Below are positions 34,823 to 48,207 of a DNA stretch of 64,000 bases, in pieces. The translations under genes and the position numbers were made by a program. The stretch is from Trema orientale (lineage: Eukaryota; Streptophyta; Magnoliopsida; Rosales; Cannabaceae), in contig JXTC01000402.1 of the NCBI GenBank assembly GCA_002914845.1, positions 86,076 through 150,075 of the forward strand. Reading direction: 5' to 3'. Below the pieces are notes generated by a model. That model saw only the letters and a program-made list of their open reading frames with translations, ran no database searches and was not told the origin of the DNA. How positions within the stretch are numbered: position 1 is the stretch's first letter; each line of letters starts with the position of its first letter.

Positions 34823-36045
34823 TGTATTAAAATTTGAAATGGAGATATATCATTGTGCTTTTGCACTATGCAGAATCTTATAAAAACCTATATTCACGAA
34901 ATTGAAGAGAAATTTACAAAAGATAGACATCATGAAATGAAATATATTAAAATATATATATATATGAGTACTAATAGGTGGTCAAGCAAGTAGGTCACGC
35001 AGTGGATGGCTCTATTCCCAGAACGATTCGTCTTTCTATTAGTAAACCAAAAACTGTGTACAAACAATCTAATTATTATTTCAATTTATGAACTACAACA
35101 TTAAAGAATGATAAAAATCATTAAAAAAATTAAAAAGAGCTGTTAAATTAGTCATTAGACACTAACCATTCACTAATTACTGTTGTAGTCGGAAAGTCCA
35201 AACAAACTTGCTGGGCTAAGGTATCTAGAACTAATTGGGAAAAAAATAATGAAAAGATAATCATCTACAATAAGATGATGCGTGTCTTCTTTAGAATATT
35301 TTCTACTGACGGATGTACAACTATTAATGTGAAAAGTTAAAAAAACCAAAAAAGAAAAAAATAATTAAATAACAATTAGGGACTTTCTTAAATTCACCTT
35401 CGTTCTATGTTTTTTTAACAGAAAATGGAATTTCTTTTTGGAATTTTGCTTGGTAACTTTGTTTTTGTTTTTCATTTTTAAAAATTGTTACCAAAAATTT
35501 CAAAAAAAGTGGTGACAAAATTTTTTCTAATACCTTTATTTTTTAAAAAAATTTTAAAAACAAAAGAACATACAAAATATTTATACACAAGTATGTACAT
35601 ACATATATGTATATATATACACAAATACGAGTCTATATGACTTTCTCTCTCATTATTTGTATTTTATTGTTTTTGAACATAAATAGTGAAATAAAATTTG
35701 CCAAGTGTGTTTCTTATTTATAAAAATTCAGAACCAAACCAAAACTTTTAATTCTATTTTCAATTTATTTAAACAAAAAACTAGAAGTGAATGTAAGCAA
35801 ATCCTAAGATACTGGATCAAACTCGAATATTTTCTAAGGTACGTGGCCATTAGTAGAAAAAACATAAAAATTTAGAATTAAATTATTAACGTATTAAATT
35901 TCGAAATTAAAAGATGAGATATTTATTCAAACAAAGACAAAAAAAAAAGAAAAGAAAAAAGAAGCAAGCAGCTTTGGTAGCAGACAGGCACAAACTCCGA
36001 GATGATTTATGTTACTATAGCGGCTGACTAGCTATTTGATTATAG
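34823..36045. other. AT-rich spacer left of the MULE
   Basis: No exon or RNA gene was recognised. A MITE-like stretch rich in TTTTTGTTTTT/AAAAACAAAA lies at about 35400-35790 without convincing termini. Confidence 0.45.
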
Positions 36046-38289
36046 GGGCGTATAGCTATCTATCCAAAATGTGGCCCAAAACTCATTATCTATGCCGGCC
36101 TGAAATTTAATAGGTAAACGTCTAACCTAATACCCGTTAGAAATCTTATACCCAAACTACCCCTCAACTTACAGAACCCATTTTTCCTCTCTCGCAATAT
36201 TTTCTCGGCCATTTTCTCTCTTTCTCACTCTTTTTTCCCTCACTTTCTTCCATTTTCTCTCTCATTCTCTCTCATACCAGTAACTCTCTTCCATTTTCAT
36301 TCATTTTCTCAACTACGATTCCATAATCTCTTACTCCCATTCTCTCCAGAAATCATTTCTATACAAATATCAGCTCTCCAAAATCGCAAAAAAAAAAAAA
36401 AGACCAAAAATTCATACATACCGAGAAAAATTACAATCGAAGGTATATACATAAGAATCTAAACAATTTCAAGCGGTGATTGAAGTTCGTAACCAGAAAA
36501 ATCCGATTCCTAAAGATCCAAAGTTAGGGTTTCATCGTCTAAGGTATGTCCGTCTGATTGTTGTATATATGCACATATATATATATATGTATAGTTTTGT
36601 CTGTTTCATTTTCTACACGCTTGCTAGATTTAAACTTGTTGTCTGAAATTTTGGTTCATAAGAAAAAAATCATAGGGTTTTCATCATCCATAGTATTTAT
36701 AAATCTGGATATTCAATTTAATATTAATTTCATCATTGTTTGGTACATGGTTCCTATGAATCTGAGATTTTATGTTTGACAAAATGGCTTTGATAGAAAT
36801 AGACTAGAGTAGTGCATAAGTGTTTGGCAAAATGCCAAAAAGAAATATGCTTTTTTTAGCCGTAATACATGGGGTGTTTTTAGAAGAACATAAATTTCAA
36901 GTCTCTGTTTCAAATTTCTTTTTTTTGTCATGTTCTCTAATGCGATCTTTAGTTGAAGCAAACTACCAATATTTGTAATAAGGGTGGCTTTATTGCCGCT
37001 TTGTTCTTTCTCCCTACCCCTTTCCAAGCACAGCCTCTAATATTTTGAAATGTTCCATCAGTTTGAGTCTTAGCTGTAGTAGATTGTTATGCAGAGTTGT
37101 TTGTGCATTTGATATCTAATGGTTAATTAGATACGTCTCTGCAACCATTGATCGGAAAGGATTCATGAGGTCTGTCTCCGTCCTTGGAATGTTAATTCGT
37201 TGTTTCATGAAAATTTTAGTTAAGCTTTCTTAGACATTTATCTGTATATTCTTTGCAACAATCTAATTTGGATGAACTATTGGAAACAAAAGGAAAATGA
37301 CGTGTGAATGTTTACGTGATTTTGAGTTTCTCTTGGTGAGGCTGATATTTTTTTAATAAAGATAATCAAAGCGTATTACTTGTTCCTCATTATAGTGTGA
37401 TAATTATTTTTTTCTTTGTTCATACTCTCTGTACTTTTCCTTCTACTTTATTTTTTCTTTTTTAGAAATATCATAGATGACTTGCCGCAAACATGGATTC
37501 GAAATCATCAGATCCAATTACATTTTCATCATCTCTCATAGTTAAGCTTCTCATTAGCTAGAGCATCTTGGTGCAGAGTCATTCTCCACTGTTGAACTTT
37601 TCAGTTGTCGGTAGATATAGACATGAGTTGGTTAATTGATGGTGCCTATCATTGAGGCTTATGAACTCTTGATTCATGTACATGTATACATATATATAGA
37701 CTTAGTAAATGGCCAACCACATCTGTAATCCATTTAATACTTCATATTTGTTTATCTAGTGGTTGTACGTATTTGGATCAAGCTTGTAGAAATAATTTTC
37801 TATCTGGTAGATAATTTTTGTATAAGGAAGTAATTGTTATATAAATTATCATTTATTAAAACCGTTTATCAGCTTTTTGAATTTTATGGTTATGTTGCTG
37901 TCCTGTTTTTTTGGTATATAAAATTAGGACTCTGGTATATACAATTTGACATATGGTAGATATTTTTGATATTATGGTAGATAAATAAAGTGTTAATGAA
38001 GTTAGTTGGTGACTGCATTTTGAAAATCTAGATCTCTATGCTTAGTTTATATATTTTTATTTACGGTTCATAAAATTGTAGTTTCTGTATATATATACAT
38101 ATATATATGGATATTAAATTATAATTAGTTCATAATTTTCTGTATGGTATAACGATTTCCTATAATAGATTACAGGTAGATAAATGGCATACTTAGTACC
38201 AGAAATTAAATAATCATGACAAAAATACGTACAAGTACTTTAAAAAATAAGTGCCTTGGAGGATATACGACAAAAACTAAGTAATGCAC

Positions 38290-41200
38290 AAAAAGAAGAA
38301 TTTCGAAAGAGTGTTTTCGGGCACCTTTTTGACGTCAAGGTGATGAATATCATTCTTCAGCTATTACATCATCTTGTAATCTGACAAATCATAAGTAAAA
38401 AAGAAGAAGAGTTAGCTTTTAACATTGTTGGAACACATTATACATTCAGCCTCAAAGAATATGCAGTTACAATGGGACTGAAAACAAAAAGAGTAGTAGA
38501 GATAAAGAAGAAAAATCTGAAGAAAGGAAGTCTACACAAATACTTGGAAAAAATATTGGCTAAGAGAAACAAAGAAGAAAAAGACCTGGAAAAGCACTCA
38601 AAATCAGTCCGAAAGAAGCATGTAAAAATTGCTTTTGATTCCGACGATGGAAAGAATGATGAGAAGATGCTCAAGCTAGCAAAACTTCATATCATAGAAA
38701 ACTTCCTGTTAGGAAATCAAGGTAGGATAATGAACAAAGATGAACATGTGGACATCCTAGATGTCCACTAGATGTTTGAGGACTACCACTGGGGCAGAAT
38801 TAGTTTTAAAGAGACCATTGACAGTTTTAGATCTGCAACAATAAAGCAAGCACTGAATAGCTATCTTCTATATGGATGCCCAATAGTACTACAGATTTGG
38901 GCATCCGAGATTATCGCAGCGGTCAATATCTATGTGAAAAGGATAGGGCACCTCATTCCAAGAAAAAGGAACTGGACATCAAATGAACAACCAGCCTGAA
39001 AAATCCTACAACAAAATATCTTTGAAGAATTGGATGTAAGTATTTATAAATTTATATATATACAAGAACTAGTTATAACTACAAGTAGCTAGTATATAAA
39101 ATTCTTTACTGTGTAGATATATTTAATAACCTGGTATATATCATTCTTATTCTTGTATATAAATCATTGATTCTGGTATATGAGTTCCATGAGATGATAT
39201 GTGTATAATAGATTTTTAATATATGTATATTAAGTGTGAAATATATGAATAAAAATGTCTTACATGATAGATAAACTTTCTAAGATTATGGTTTTCCGGT
39301 AGACAAATTAAGGATTCTACTGTGGTATATAATCTTTTTACTTGTGTTGTATTATGTCATATTTTTTTTGTAGATAATTTTATGCTTATGGTACATTAAA
39401 TGCTGTAAATGATATATAAAATTCATATAACTAACATGAAAAAGTATAATACAAATAAATGATAACAATTATTTTGTTTTACAGAATGAGTATTATGACT
39501 TCATCATCACCAATGATGAGTTCAAAGAGTCTTACATGGAGGAGTTTCGTACTCCGGAATTTATTCAACAAGAGAAGAACAAGCAGCAAAAAACTGCTCA
39601 AACAGAGCCCAAAGATTCAGCCTCAACAACAATTATCTCCACAAGACTTTTTGAGCAAATAATTCAGGAGAATAGAGAAACTAAACAAGAAGTGCAAATA
39701 TTGAAGAAGCTTGTGTTGGAGATACACAACAAAATCTTTGGACAAGAACAAGGACTAGGACCGGCTACTGAACAAGCTGGACCAAGTGCTACATTGGTTG
39801 AGGAAGAAGAAGTTGAAAACAAAGCAGAAGCAGAAAAAGAAGAACAAAGAAAAGAGAAGGAATCTACCCAAACCATAAATGTAAGTATTAAAATAAAATT
39901 AGATAAGAGAATAAATAAATATATACCAATTTATAAAACATATGTATCACCTGATGTAAATTAAAGAATTTCTTTTTCTTTTTTTTTTTTAAAGGTGGTT
40001 TTGGGAGAACTAAAGATCTTGGGACAAGAACATGACCATACAACCAGAAAAGAGAACCAGCAAGAAGAGGTAAATATGGTTCATAGATTTTACAATATGG
40101 TTCTATATTTCATGCCTCTGGTAGATACAGACTAAAATAGCTAGCATAAGCTTTCGGTATACAGGGGCCAACTGCAAGCATCTTCCCTCAACAATAAAAA
40201 GATAAAAAGAGAAAGAAAAAGATGATAGATGAAGAGGTAGATACTGAAAATACTTTCTTTTGTGGTAGATAAATTTTGTACTAACACTAATATATTATGG
40301 TTCTTCAGGATGAGAATATGCAAGATGTTGAACAACAAGAAGAAGATGCACAAAAACAACAGATACAAAAAAGATCCTGAAAATAGTAGATAAACTTATA
40401 TTTGTGATAAATATAAATTTGTATATGATAGATATATTTCAAGTTATGTGAATGCCCTATTTTTCTGGTAGATAAAGTAATGACCAGAGTAGATATAATT
40501 TCATACATGGTAGATATTATTCGTGCTATAATATTTTTAGTTGTGTTAATAAAAATGTTCTGTTCTAGCAGATAAAATTAAGTACAGGGAAGATAATTTT
40601 TATATACTAAAAAAGAAGATAGAAAAGGAAAGACAAAAATAATAGAGAAAGAGGTACATACTTATGTTTATATATTAATATGTTCATGTTTTTTCTTACA
40701 TAACTTTCTCATTTCGGTAGATATAATTAGATATGTGGTAGTTAAATTTATAACTATGGTAGATAAAAAATTCACAATATATTTACATACCATTACTAAA
40801 AGTTATCTAGCAATATGGTTCTTATTATTCCATTAGATAAAAGTTCATAATTTTCTTACTTATATATATATGTATATTTCTAAAAAGATTCTGGAGCAAT
40901 AGAGCAAATTGCAGGGACTGCTCCAATTGTATCAGATAATGCAGAAGAAAAGGAGGAGCAAGAAGCAAAGATAAAAACACTAAAATATCTTGTTAGTAGA
41001 TAATTTTTTAGTAGTGGTACATAATATTTTGTACATGGTATATAAATTTAGTCGCTCAGGTTGATAAAAATGGTATGTAAACATTTAGTTTTTTTTTTCT
41101 AATAAAGGATTCTGAAGCTATGCAAAAAAATGCAGAAGCTGTTGCAACTGTGTCAGATATTGCAGAAGAAAAGGATTCTGGAGCAATAGAGCAAATTGCA

Positions 41201-42424
41201 GGAACTGCTCCAATTGTATCAGTTAATGTAGAAGAAAAGGAGGAGCAAGAAGCAAAGCTAAATACACTAAAATATCTTATTAGTAGATAATTTTTTAGTA
41301 GTGGTATATAATATTATGTGCATGGTATATAAATTTAATCACTCTGGTAGATAAAAATGGTATGTAAATATTTAGTTATTTTTTTTTCTAATAAAAGATT
41401 CTAGAGATATGCAAAAAAATGTAGAGACTGCTGCAACTGTGTCGGATATTACAAAAGAAAAGTAGAAGCAAGAACCGAAAGTAAAAAACTAATCTCCCTT
41501 ATTAGTAGATAACTTTTTAAGCGTGGTATATAAATTTTTGTTCGTAGTATATAAATAGAACAAAAGGTAAAAGAACTAATCTCCATTGATGGTAGATAAA
41601 GTTTTAGGTATAGTACATGAATTTCCGTTCTTGGTATGTAAATGAATTTTTTTCTATTTTCTCACAAGAATCTTATTTCTTGTTGCAGAAACTAGAACCA
41701 AAAAAAGTTAATGTACAAAGAAGATCCCCAAGACAATTAAAATTGGGAGAGAAAAGAAGCAGGGAAGAACCAGAGAAAAGCAAGGTAAATAAAGTACTTT
41801 AGATAATTTGAATATCTATCTAAGATTTTTGTTCAAAGAAGTATATGGTTTTCTTACTTGTATATATATATTTTTTCAAAAGGATTCTGCAGCAATAGAA
41901 AAAACTACTGGAACTGCTCCAATTGTGTCAGATAATGCAAGAGAAAAGGAGGAGCAAGAAGCAAAAGTAAAAAAAAAAAAAAAAAACTAAAATATCTTGT
42001 TGGTAGATAATACTTTTTAGGTAGGGTATATAAATTTTTGTTCTTGGTATATAAATATTAAGATACTGCTATATATTATTCACTTCATGGTATAAAACAT
42101 AAATATTTTGGTCAATAAAAATGGTATGTGATATAAATTCTACTACTACAAATAACTTTTTACTTGTTTCAAGTTCCTACTATATCTAACTTACCTCTAA
42201 ATCTACTTTTATAGGGAAAAGAAGCAAGCACGATTGAAGCCCATGTCGAAGAAGAACATGGTGACATCGCCTCAGAACATCAAAGAACCAAAGCTACAGC
42301 CAAAAGGATTTCGAAAACAAATACCCAGGAAGAAAAAGAAAACATGGTGTCAAAAAAGGTCAAAGTAGTCATGCCTAAAAAAACGGCACGTGCTTCTAAG
42401 ACCAAGAAAAAGACTGTCTCTTAA
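38290..42424 (+). pseudogene. DUF1985-domain gene of MULE A (Ulp1-type family, peptidase not seen)
   Basis: The frame at 38300-39000 reads EEFRKSVFGHLFDVKVMNII, YTFSLKEYAVTMGLK, KLHIIENFLLGNQGRI, DYHWGRISFKETIDSF and YGCPIVLQIWASEIIAA, the DUF1985 signature found beside Ulp1 cysteine-peptidase domains in plant MULE genes. It has stops at about 38384 (TGA, probably from CGA) and 38769 (TAG, probably from TGG). Later exons (39535-39900, 39995-40070 and on) encode Gln/Glu-rich coiled coil, repeated acidic modules, and a Lys-rich tail ending in TAA at 42424 (PKKTARASKTKKKTVS). No Cys-His-Asp peptidase motif was found. The repeated exons lie in introns dense in GGTATATAA/GGTAGATAA. Confidence 0.6.
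40888..41970 (+). repeat. Amplified exon module in MULE A gene
   Basis: Five modules start near 40888, 41108, 41174, 41397 and 41883. Each encodes about 25-28 residues of the pattern DSxAIEQxAGTAPIVSDNA followed by an EEKEEQEAK-like acidic tail. Modules two and three are fused without an intron. Flanking introns are also repeats of each other. The acidic peptide is likely disordered or coiled coil; function unknown. Confidence 0.7.
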
Positions 42425-42997
42425 ATTATGTATGTTGTGTTTAGTAATTATATTATCATCATAAGAATTTTTGTATGAATTATGACAACTTGAGTACAGT
42501 TTGCTACTATGAGTATAGCTATGTATATATATGTGTGTTATGAATGAAATCATTTGTGGCTATGTGTTTCTGAAGGATTCCTTTACTTTAAGGTTGCGAG
42601 AGATATGACTCATAGTTTTTACAGTTTGAAACTATTTTCTTTTTATTATAGTAGGTTTTCAAGGAGTAAGCAATGACTTATTGTTTTTATGCTTAGTATA
42701 TAAACTTATATACTATGTATGAAAACATATGAACCATGGCAAAAATATTATCTACCATGGACTAGCTGCTTCTAGTGGAGATTGAAATAAATGGGTTTTC
42801 TTTTCAACTTGAGTATATATCTACATGGTATATAACAAGATATAACTTGTGGATAAGAAGACTTAACAGGTACAGAAATACAAAATGACAAGCAAATTGA
42901 ACTTTTCTTGGTAAGTGAAATTGGGTTCATGGTATATTTAAATTTACAATTACCATATATTTGTTTTAACTTTTACTTTTCATACATGATTACAACA

Positions 42998-43260
42998 GGA
43001 TAAAACGACAAAAGTTGAAGGAAAAAGACTGATCAAACCTAGTCCAGCTGAGAAATCCCCCTTTTCAACAAAGTTTGGATCGGCAGAAGGTGAAATAACT
43101 AAAGAAAAAAGGCAAAAATAGCGACCCAATCAACACCTGCTACTGAATATCCAAGCTTTGATTTGGGGATCTCACCCATTCAAGTAGATACTCCAGTAAC
43201 ACAAGTGCCAATGAAACCAGAAACTTCAAAACTGAAAGAGGAAGTGTATGATGTTTCATA
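42998..43260 (+). pseudogene. Linker exon remnant of the Ulp1-type gene
   Basis: After an AG at about 43000 the frame reads DKTTKVEGKRLIKPSPAEKS, then breaks at a TAG near 43120. In another frame it continues ATEYPSFDLGISPIQVD. A PSFDLGI(S/T) linker commonly precedes the Ulp1 peptidase domain in DUF1985 proteins. The peptidase that should follow is absent; the convergent transposase begins instead. Confidence 0.45.
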
Positions 43261-43821
43261 TCTTGGTTCATAACAATATAAACTACGTGTGTATATATAT
43301 ATCATATCAACATATACACTATCTTAGCAGATTGTAGATAAGTTTTTGCTCTTGGTTCATAAGAATATGAACTAGGTACATATCTTAAAATACTATAATA
43401 AGATATACCATAAATATCTTCAAAATAGAAAATTTTCATGAATCAAATTGAATAAATTTGAAAAATTTCAGTATAAAAATTTTTTAGCACCTAAATATAC
43501 AACAAAAAAATAAGAAAAATACTAATATCATTAAGAAAATTATTGAGGTATCATCGGTATATAAGCTCATATACCAAGGATGAATTTTTACATATCAAAA
43601 TAATAAAATAATGTACCTAAAAGTGTACTAACATAAATAAAGGAAAATGACAAAATATACAAAACTTAAAGTCAAAATCTGATAACACCAAGACAAAACT
43701 TCCATATACAAGGACCAAAATTCTATATACCAAGGACCAAAAAAATGAACCCAAAATATGAGGGGTAAAAAAAGAACCACCTTGAAAATAAAACTAATTA
43801 CAAAATCAAATATGTAAGAAT

Positions 43822-46800
43822 CTAATGATCTGAATGGCTTTTAATCATCTTCGTAATGTGTAATTCAGCAGGAATTGGATTTCTGTAAGTTTTCCGATTG
43901 TGGCCGTATTGTTTGCATCGACCGCACTTTACTTGCTTCTTCTTCTTGAGCTCACCCTTGGAGAGATATCTTTTCTTTTTTGGCCTGCCAACACCAGCTT
44001 TCTCTACAATCGAAGGGAGAATAAGTTGCTCCTTAACATAATCTGGAACATCCCAATCTGCCTGTCTCCCAACTGGATTAATATTCCCACTATAGACAAG
44101 CTCAAAGGTTGAGTTCTTGAAAAAATGAGAAACATAGTTGTAGTAACTCAATCTGCACTTACTAACTACAGCACAAAAATGAGAACATGGAATGCCGTCA
44201 AAGTTCCACTTCCCACAACCACAATGACGTTGCATCAAATGAACAATGAACTCTGAATTAGTGTCACGAACTTGATATATATGGAAGCTAACTGTATGAA
44301 CCTGATTAGCAACAAAAAATAACAATAAAAACCAAAAGATATTACTACATCTACTAAAATCAATTCCTGTAAAGTATTATTGAATCTGGTATATATCAAT
44401 ATCTACCACATTAATAAATTTATATACCAAAGCAAAACATGTATATACCAAGCTATGAAAAACAGTGAACAAACCAACTATATGAAAACCAAGTATATGA
44501 TGACCAAAATTCTCAAAATCATTTGTATGAACCGTATTAGAAACAAAAAATAACAAAAAAAAATAAAAAGATACTGCTACATCTATAAAAATCAATTCAT
44601 ATATACCGAGTTGATAAAATTATATACCAAAGCAAAAGATTTATATACCAAGCCTTGAAAAATAGCAAACAAACAAACTATATAAAAGCCAACATTAATA
44701 ATATCAATTGTGTGACCTAATTAACACCAAAAAAATAACAAAAAAACCAAAAGATATTACAACAATAGCTACTAAAGCAATTTATATAAGGGTTATAAAG
44801 TAATATTGAATCTGGTATATATCATTATATACCACGTTAATAAATTTATCTACGAGAGCAAAAATTCTATATACCAAATCCTGATGAAAACAGCAAAAGA
44901 ATAGCAACTTACCGTCATTTTCCTTGCTAAATGAATCTGTGTTCGTACTTTATCTTCAGCCCACGGAGTTAATTCTGTTCTTGTAGACAAAGCTACAAAG
45001 CTACGGCTTGCAAACCAATCTTGGACCTTTTGCCTTATAGACTCTAACAAAGAAACAACTGTTACAAAATAAGAAACACAAATTATCTACATTTGTCACA
45101 AATCAATATACATACACAACTTACAACCATGTGCTACTCAGCATATGCCAAGACAATATGCAAGCACAAGTAGAGAAAAATCATTCAAAACAGTGAAATT
45201 GAAAAGAAAATGATATACTTGGTAAAGATCTTGCATCATCTAAAGCCGAATTCATGCTTTTCGAAATATTAGACATCATGGTAGTGTATCTTCTTCTACT
45301 TGCATAGCATCTTGCCCATCTAGGATATCCCATATCTACAGAGAAGTACTCATGTATTGCTGGTTTTATCTTTACCATCTGACGCATAAGCTCATCAAAA
45401 TCAGATTTCAAGTAAGCTTTCGCACACCTCTCGAACAATTTATCATTACCAACAAACTTAATTTTTGTCTTCAAGTTGTTGAGCAAATGATACATGCAAT
45501 AAACATGCTCAGCCTCTGGATAGACAATTGATATTGCCTTCCTAATACTTGGATTCCTATTTGAAATAATCACCAAGTCTGGACGAGTCCCTATGGCCCT
45601 CTTCAATCGCTCAAAGAACTATGGCCAAGATGAATCATTTTCTGAATCACCTATACCAAAATCAAGTGGAAAGATGTGGTTATCAGTGTCCATTGCGGAT
45701 GCAATGCAGAGTGTCCCACGGAACTTCGATCTCAAGAATGTCGCATCGACTGATATTACCAGCGTACAATGTGATCAACCTTTAATCGAAGCCTCAAACG
45801 CCATAAAAAAGAACATAAAGTTCCTATTCTCATCAACTAAGTAATCTGTATATGAACCTATAAGAAAAAATCAAGAACAAAATATTAAAAAACAAAGTGA
45901 AAAATCTGCCGCACCAGCACATAGATATACAGATATACCAAGTGAAAAAATTTATATACCAAAGAAAAAAAATGATATATCAAAAAACCAGAATAAACAA
46001 GAACATAAATTTCATATTTTCATCAACTAAGTAATCTGCATATGAACCTATATGGAAAAATCAAGAACAAAACATTAAAAAATAAAGTGAAAAATCTATC
46101 GCACTAGTACATAGATATAAAGATATACCAAGTGAAAAAATTTATATACCGAAGATAAGAAACAATATATCAAAAAACCAGAATAAACAAGAACATAAAA
46201 TTCCTATTCTCATGAACTAAGTAATCTGTATGTGAACCTATAAGGAAAAATCAAGAACAAAACATTAAAAAACAAAGTGAAAAATCTGTTGCAGTAGTAC
46301 GTAGACATATAGATATACCAAGTACAAAACTTTATATACCAAAGACAAGAAACAATATACCGAAAATCGAGAATAAAAGAAGACAATGTACCAGAGTTGC
46401 GAGTTTTTATTGCTGCTAAATATAAAGGAATTAAAGCATAAGACTCCTCAGAAGAACCTTGAATAGCATTGTAAGCAAGCTCCCAAGCATTCCAAGCCGT
46501 AAAATAGCTAATATTCACACTATACTCGTTGCGCATGTACTCAATGACGTCCTCGGGCGTCTTTCATCTCTTCTTATCCGCCTTGATCATATCTAAAATG
46601 CACCCACAAACCACTTCACTTGTTGCTTGTCTATGGTCGTGGACAACAACATCTCATGAGTAAGTAATGCTCACTAACATACTTTCTAATCATCCACAAT
46701 CCACCTTTTCGACTCCTAGAAGCAAGAACATACCATGAACAACCAGAACCAATGCATCGAACCACAAGTCTATCTGGGCTAGGCTTGATGGTTTCAAACT

Positions 46801-47391
46801 CAAAGCTCTTCTTAATTGCAAATATACCTAAAGCCCTCTGCAATAATATTTTATTAGTAAACATATACTTTTCCTTAATATCATCTAATTTATTGGGGTC
46901 TACTTAGTAGCCTTCAATATCTTCACAACTAAGAGAGTTGCTAAAACTAGGAGTCAAAACATGAGAAGCAACCGAACTTCCAATGTTGTTGGACGAAGAA
47001 GAACCAATCTCAAATATACTCAATGCACCACTAGATTTTGAGATTGAACCAACCTCAAGAACAGCTGAACCCATCCCAACAAAACATGAACTAACTTGAG
47101 CAATCCTAGGTGTACGCACAGTAACATCTACCAATGAAACCTCCTCATAGGTAATTATAAGTGGGTACTTCATATCACTATCATCTTTGGCCATGTAAAA
47201 TACCAACCTAATCTATTGTCACTTTTAATCTCTAAAAGATTATTACTAGAACCCTCAAACATATCAACAAACAAATGAACAATATGCCTCAATCGATCCA
47301 ATCCTAAATATGCCTCTCCAAAAAGAAAATCCAAAAATTCCACATACTCACAGTTTTGATCAACCAATATACCAGTAAACCTATAATCCAC
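43822..47391 (-). pseudogene. MuDR-type transposase of MULE A, catalytically dead
   Basis: Reading the minus strand: an N-terminal region (47391-46904); the plant MuDR DNA-binding domain with C...C and H (46864-46631, RCIGSGCSWYVLASRSRKGG); a pre-catalytic block (46600-46390, WELAYNAIQGSSEESYALIP); the DDE core (about 45860-45181, VISVDATFL and IISNRNPSIRKAI); and a SWIM zinc finger CxCx9CxH (CGCGKWNFDGIPCSH) plus a zinc knuckle (44325-43822). The second catalytic Asp is Asn (IISNRN), the probable catalytic Glu is Lys (SNISKSMN), and the last knuckle Cys is Tyr. Two TGG codons are stops (near 45777 and 45621). It would have excised and inserted the element. Some gaps may be introns. Confidence 0.8.
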
Positions 47392-48166
47392 GTATGTTCT
47401 ACTCTCATCCTAGTGACCATGATAGCGAATAATAATGGGTATCTTCACCACCCCTAGGAAAACATTACGAACATATGAGAAAAAGAGAAGTAGTACACAA
47501 GGTACATAAAAAAATATACCACGTTCATAAATATACAGACACAAAATATATATATGCATACGAACCATAAATCAATATCACAAATAACTAACAATCATAT
47601 ACCAACAACAGAGACAATAATCTTGTAGAATGCAAATGGTATATAAAATTTAGTACATGGTAAATAGGATTTTCAAGTCTGTTCATATAATGTTGAACTC
47701 CAAGGAAACAAACTCATGAGATATGAAAATGAAAGCATGTATATAACTTCTTAATCCACTGTATACAAGATTGTAAATTAGGTACATACGACATACACAA
47801 AGCAGGAAACTATATTTATATATACCAGCATATATACCAGTATACAAAACATATATACCACGTATAAAAATATATGAACCATTCTGGAAAAGATTTCAAA
47901 CCAAGAAAAACAACTCAAAAAAATGTAAAAATACACAAATCAGCACTGATCACGATCTAAAATAATATTAGACAGATAATTAACTAAAATAGCAACATAC
48001 ATTAGCAATAAAATAAAAAAATCCCCAATTCATTCAAGAAAATGACCCAAAATTAACCAAAATAAATTTCAAAGGACATACATACCTCAATAACTCGATC
48101 AATATATTTCGCACCACCGGAGAAGAAGCAACTGCCGGAAAAAAGAAACTACCACCGGAAAAAATA

Positions 48167-48171
<5 letters not shown>

Positions 48172-48201
<30 letters not shown>
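48172..48201. repeat. (GA)n microsatellite
   Basis: About 14 GA units follow GTGTGTGAGAG. They are part of the pyrimidine-rich leader of the minus-strand transposase gene. Confidence 0.85.

Positions 48202-48207
<6 letters not shown>

Noticed and set aside
42998-43260. Ulp1 cysteine-peptidase domain in MULE A
   Set aside because: Only the upstream linker (PSFDLGIS) is recognisable; no His-Asp-Cys catalytic blocks were seen on either strand before the transposase gene.
37600-47900. CRISPR-like or satellite array
   Set aside because: The short motif is dispersed irregularly, is only about 10 bp and has no unique equal-length spacers; this is a plant nuclear transposon.
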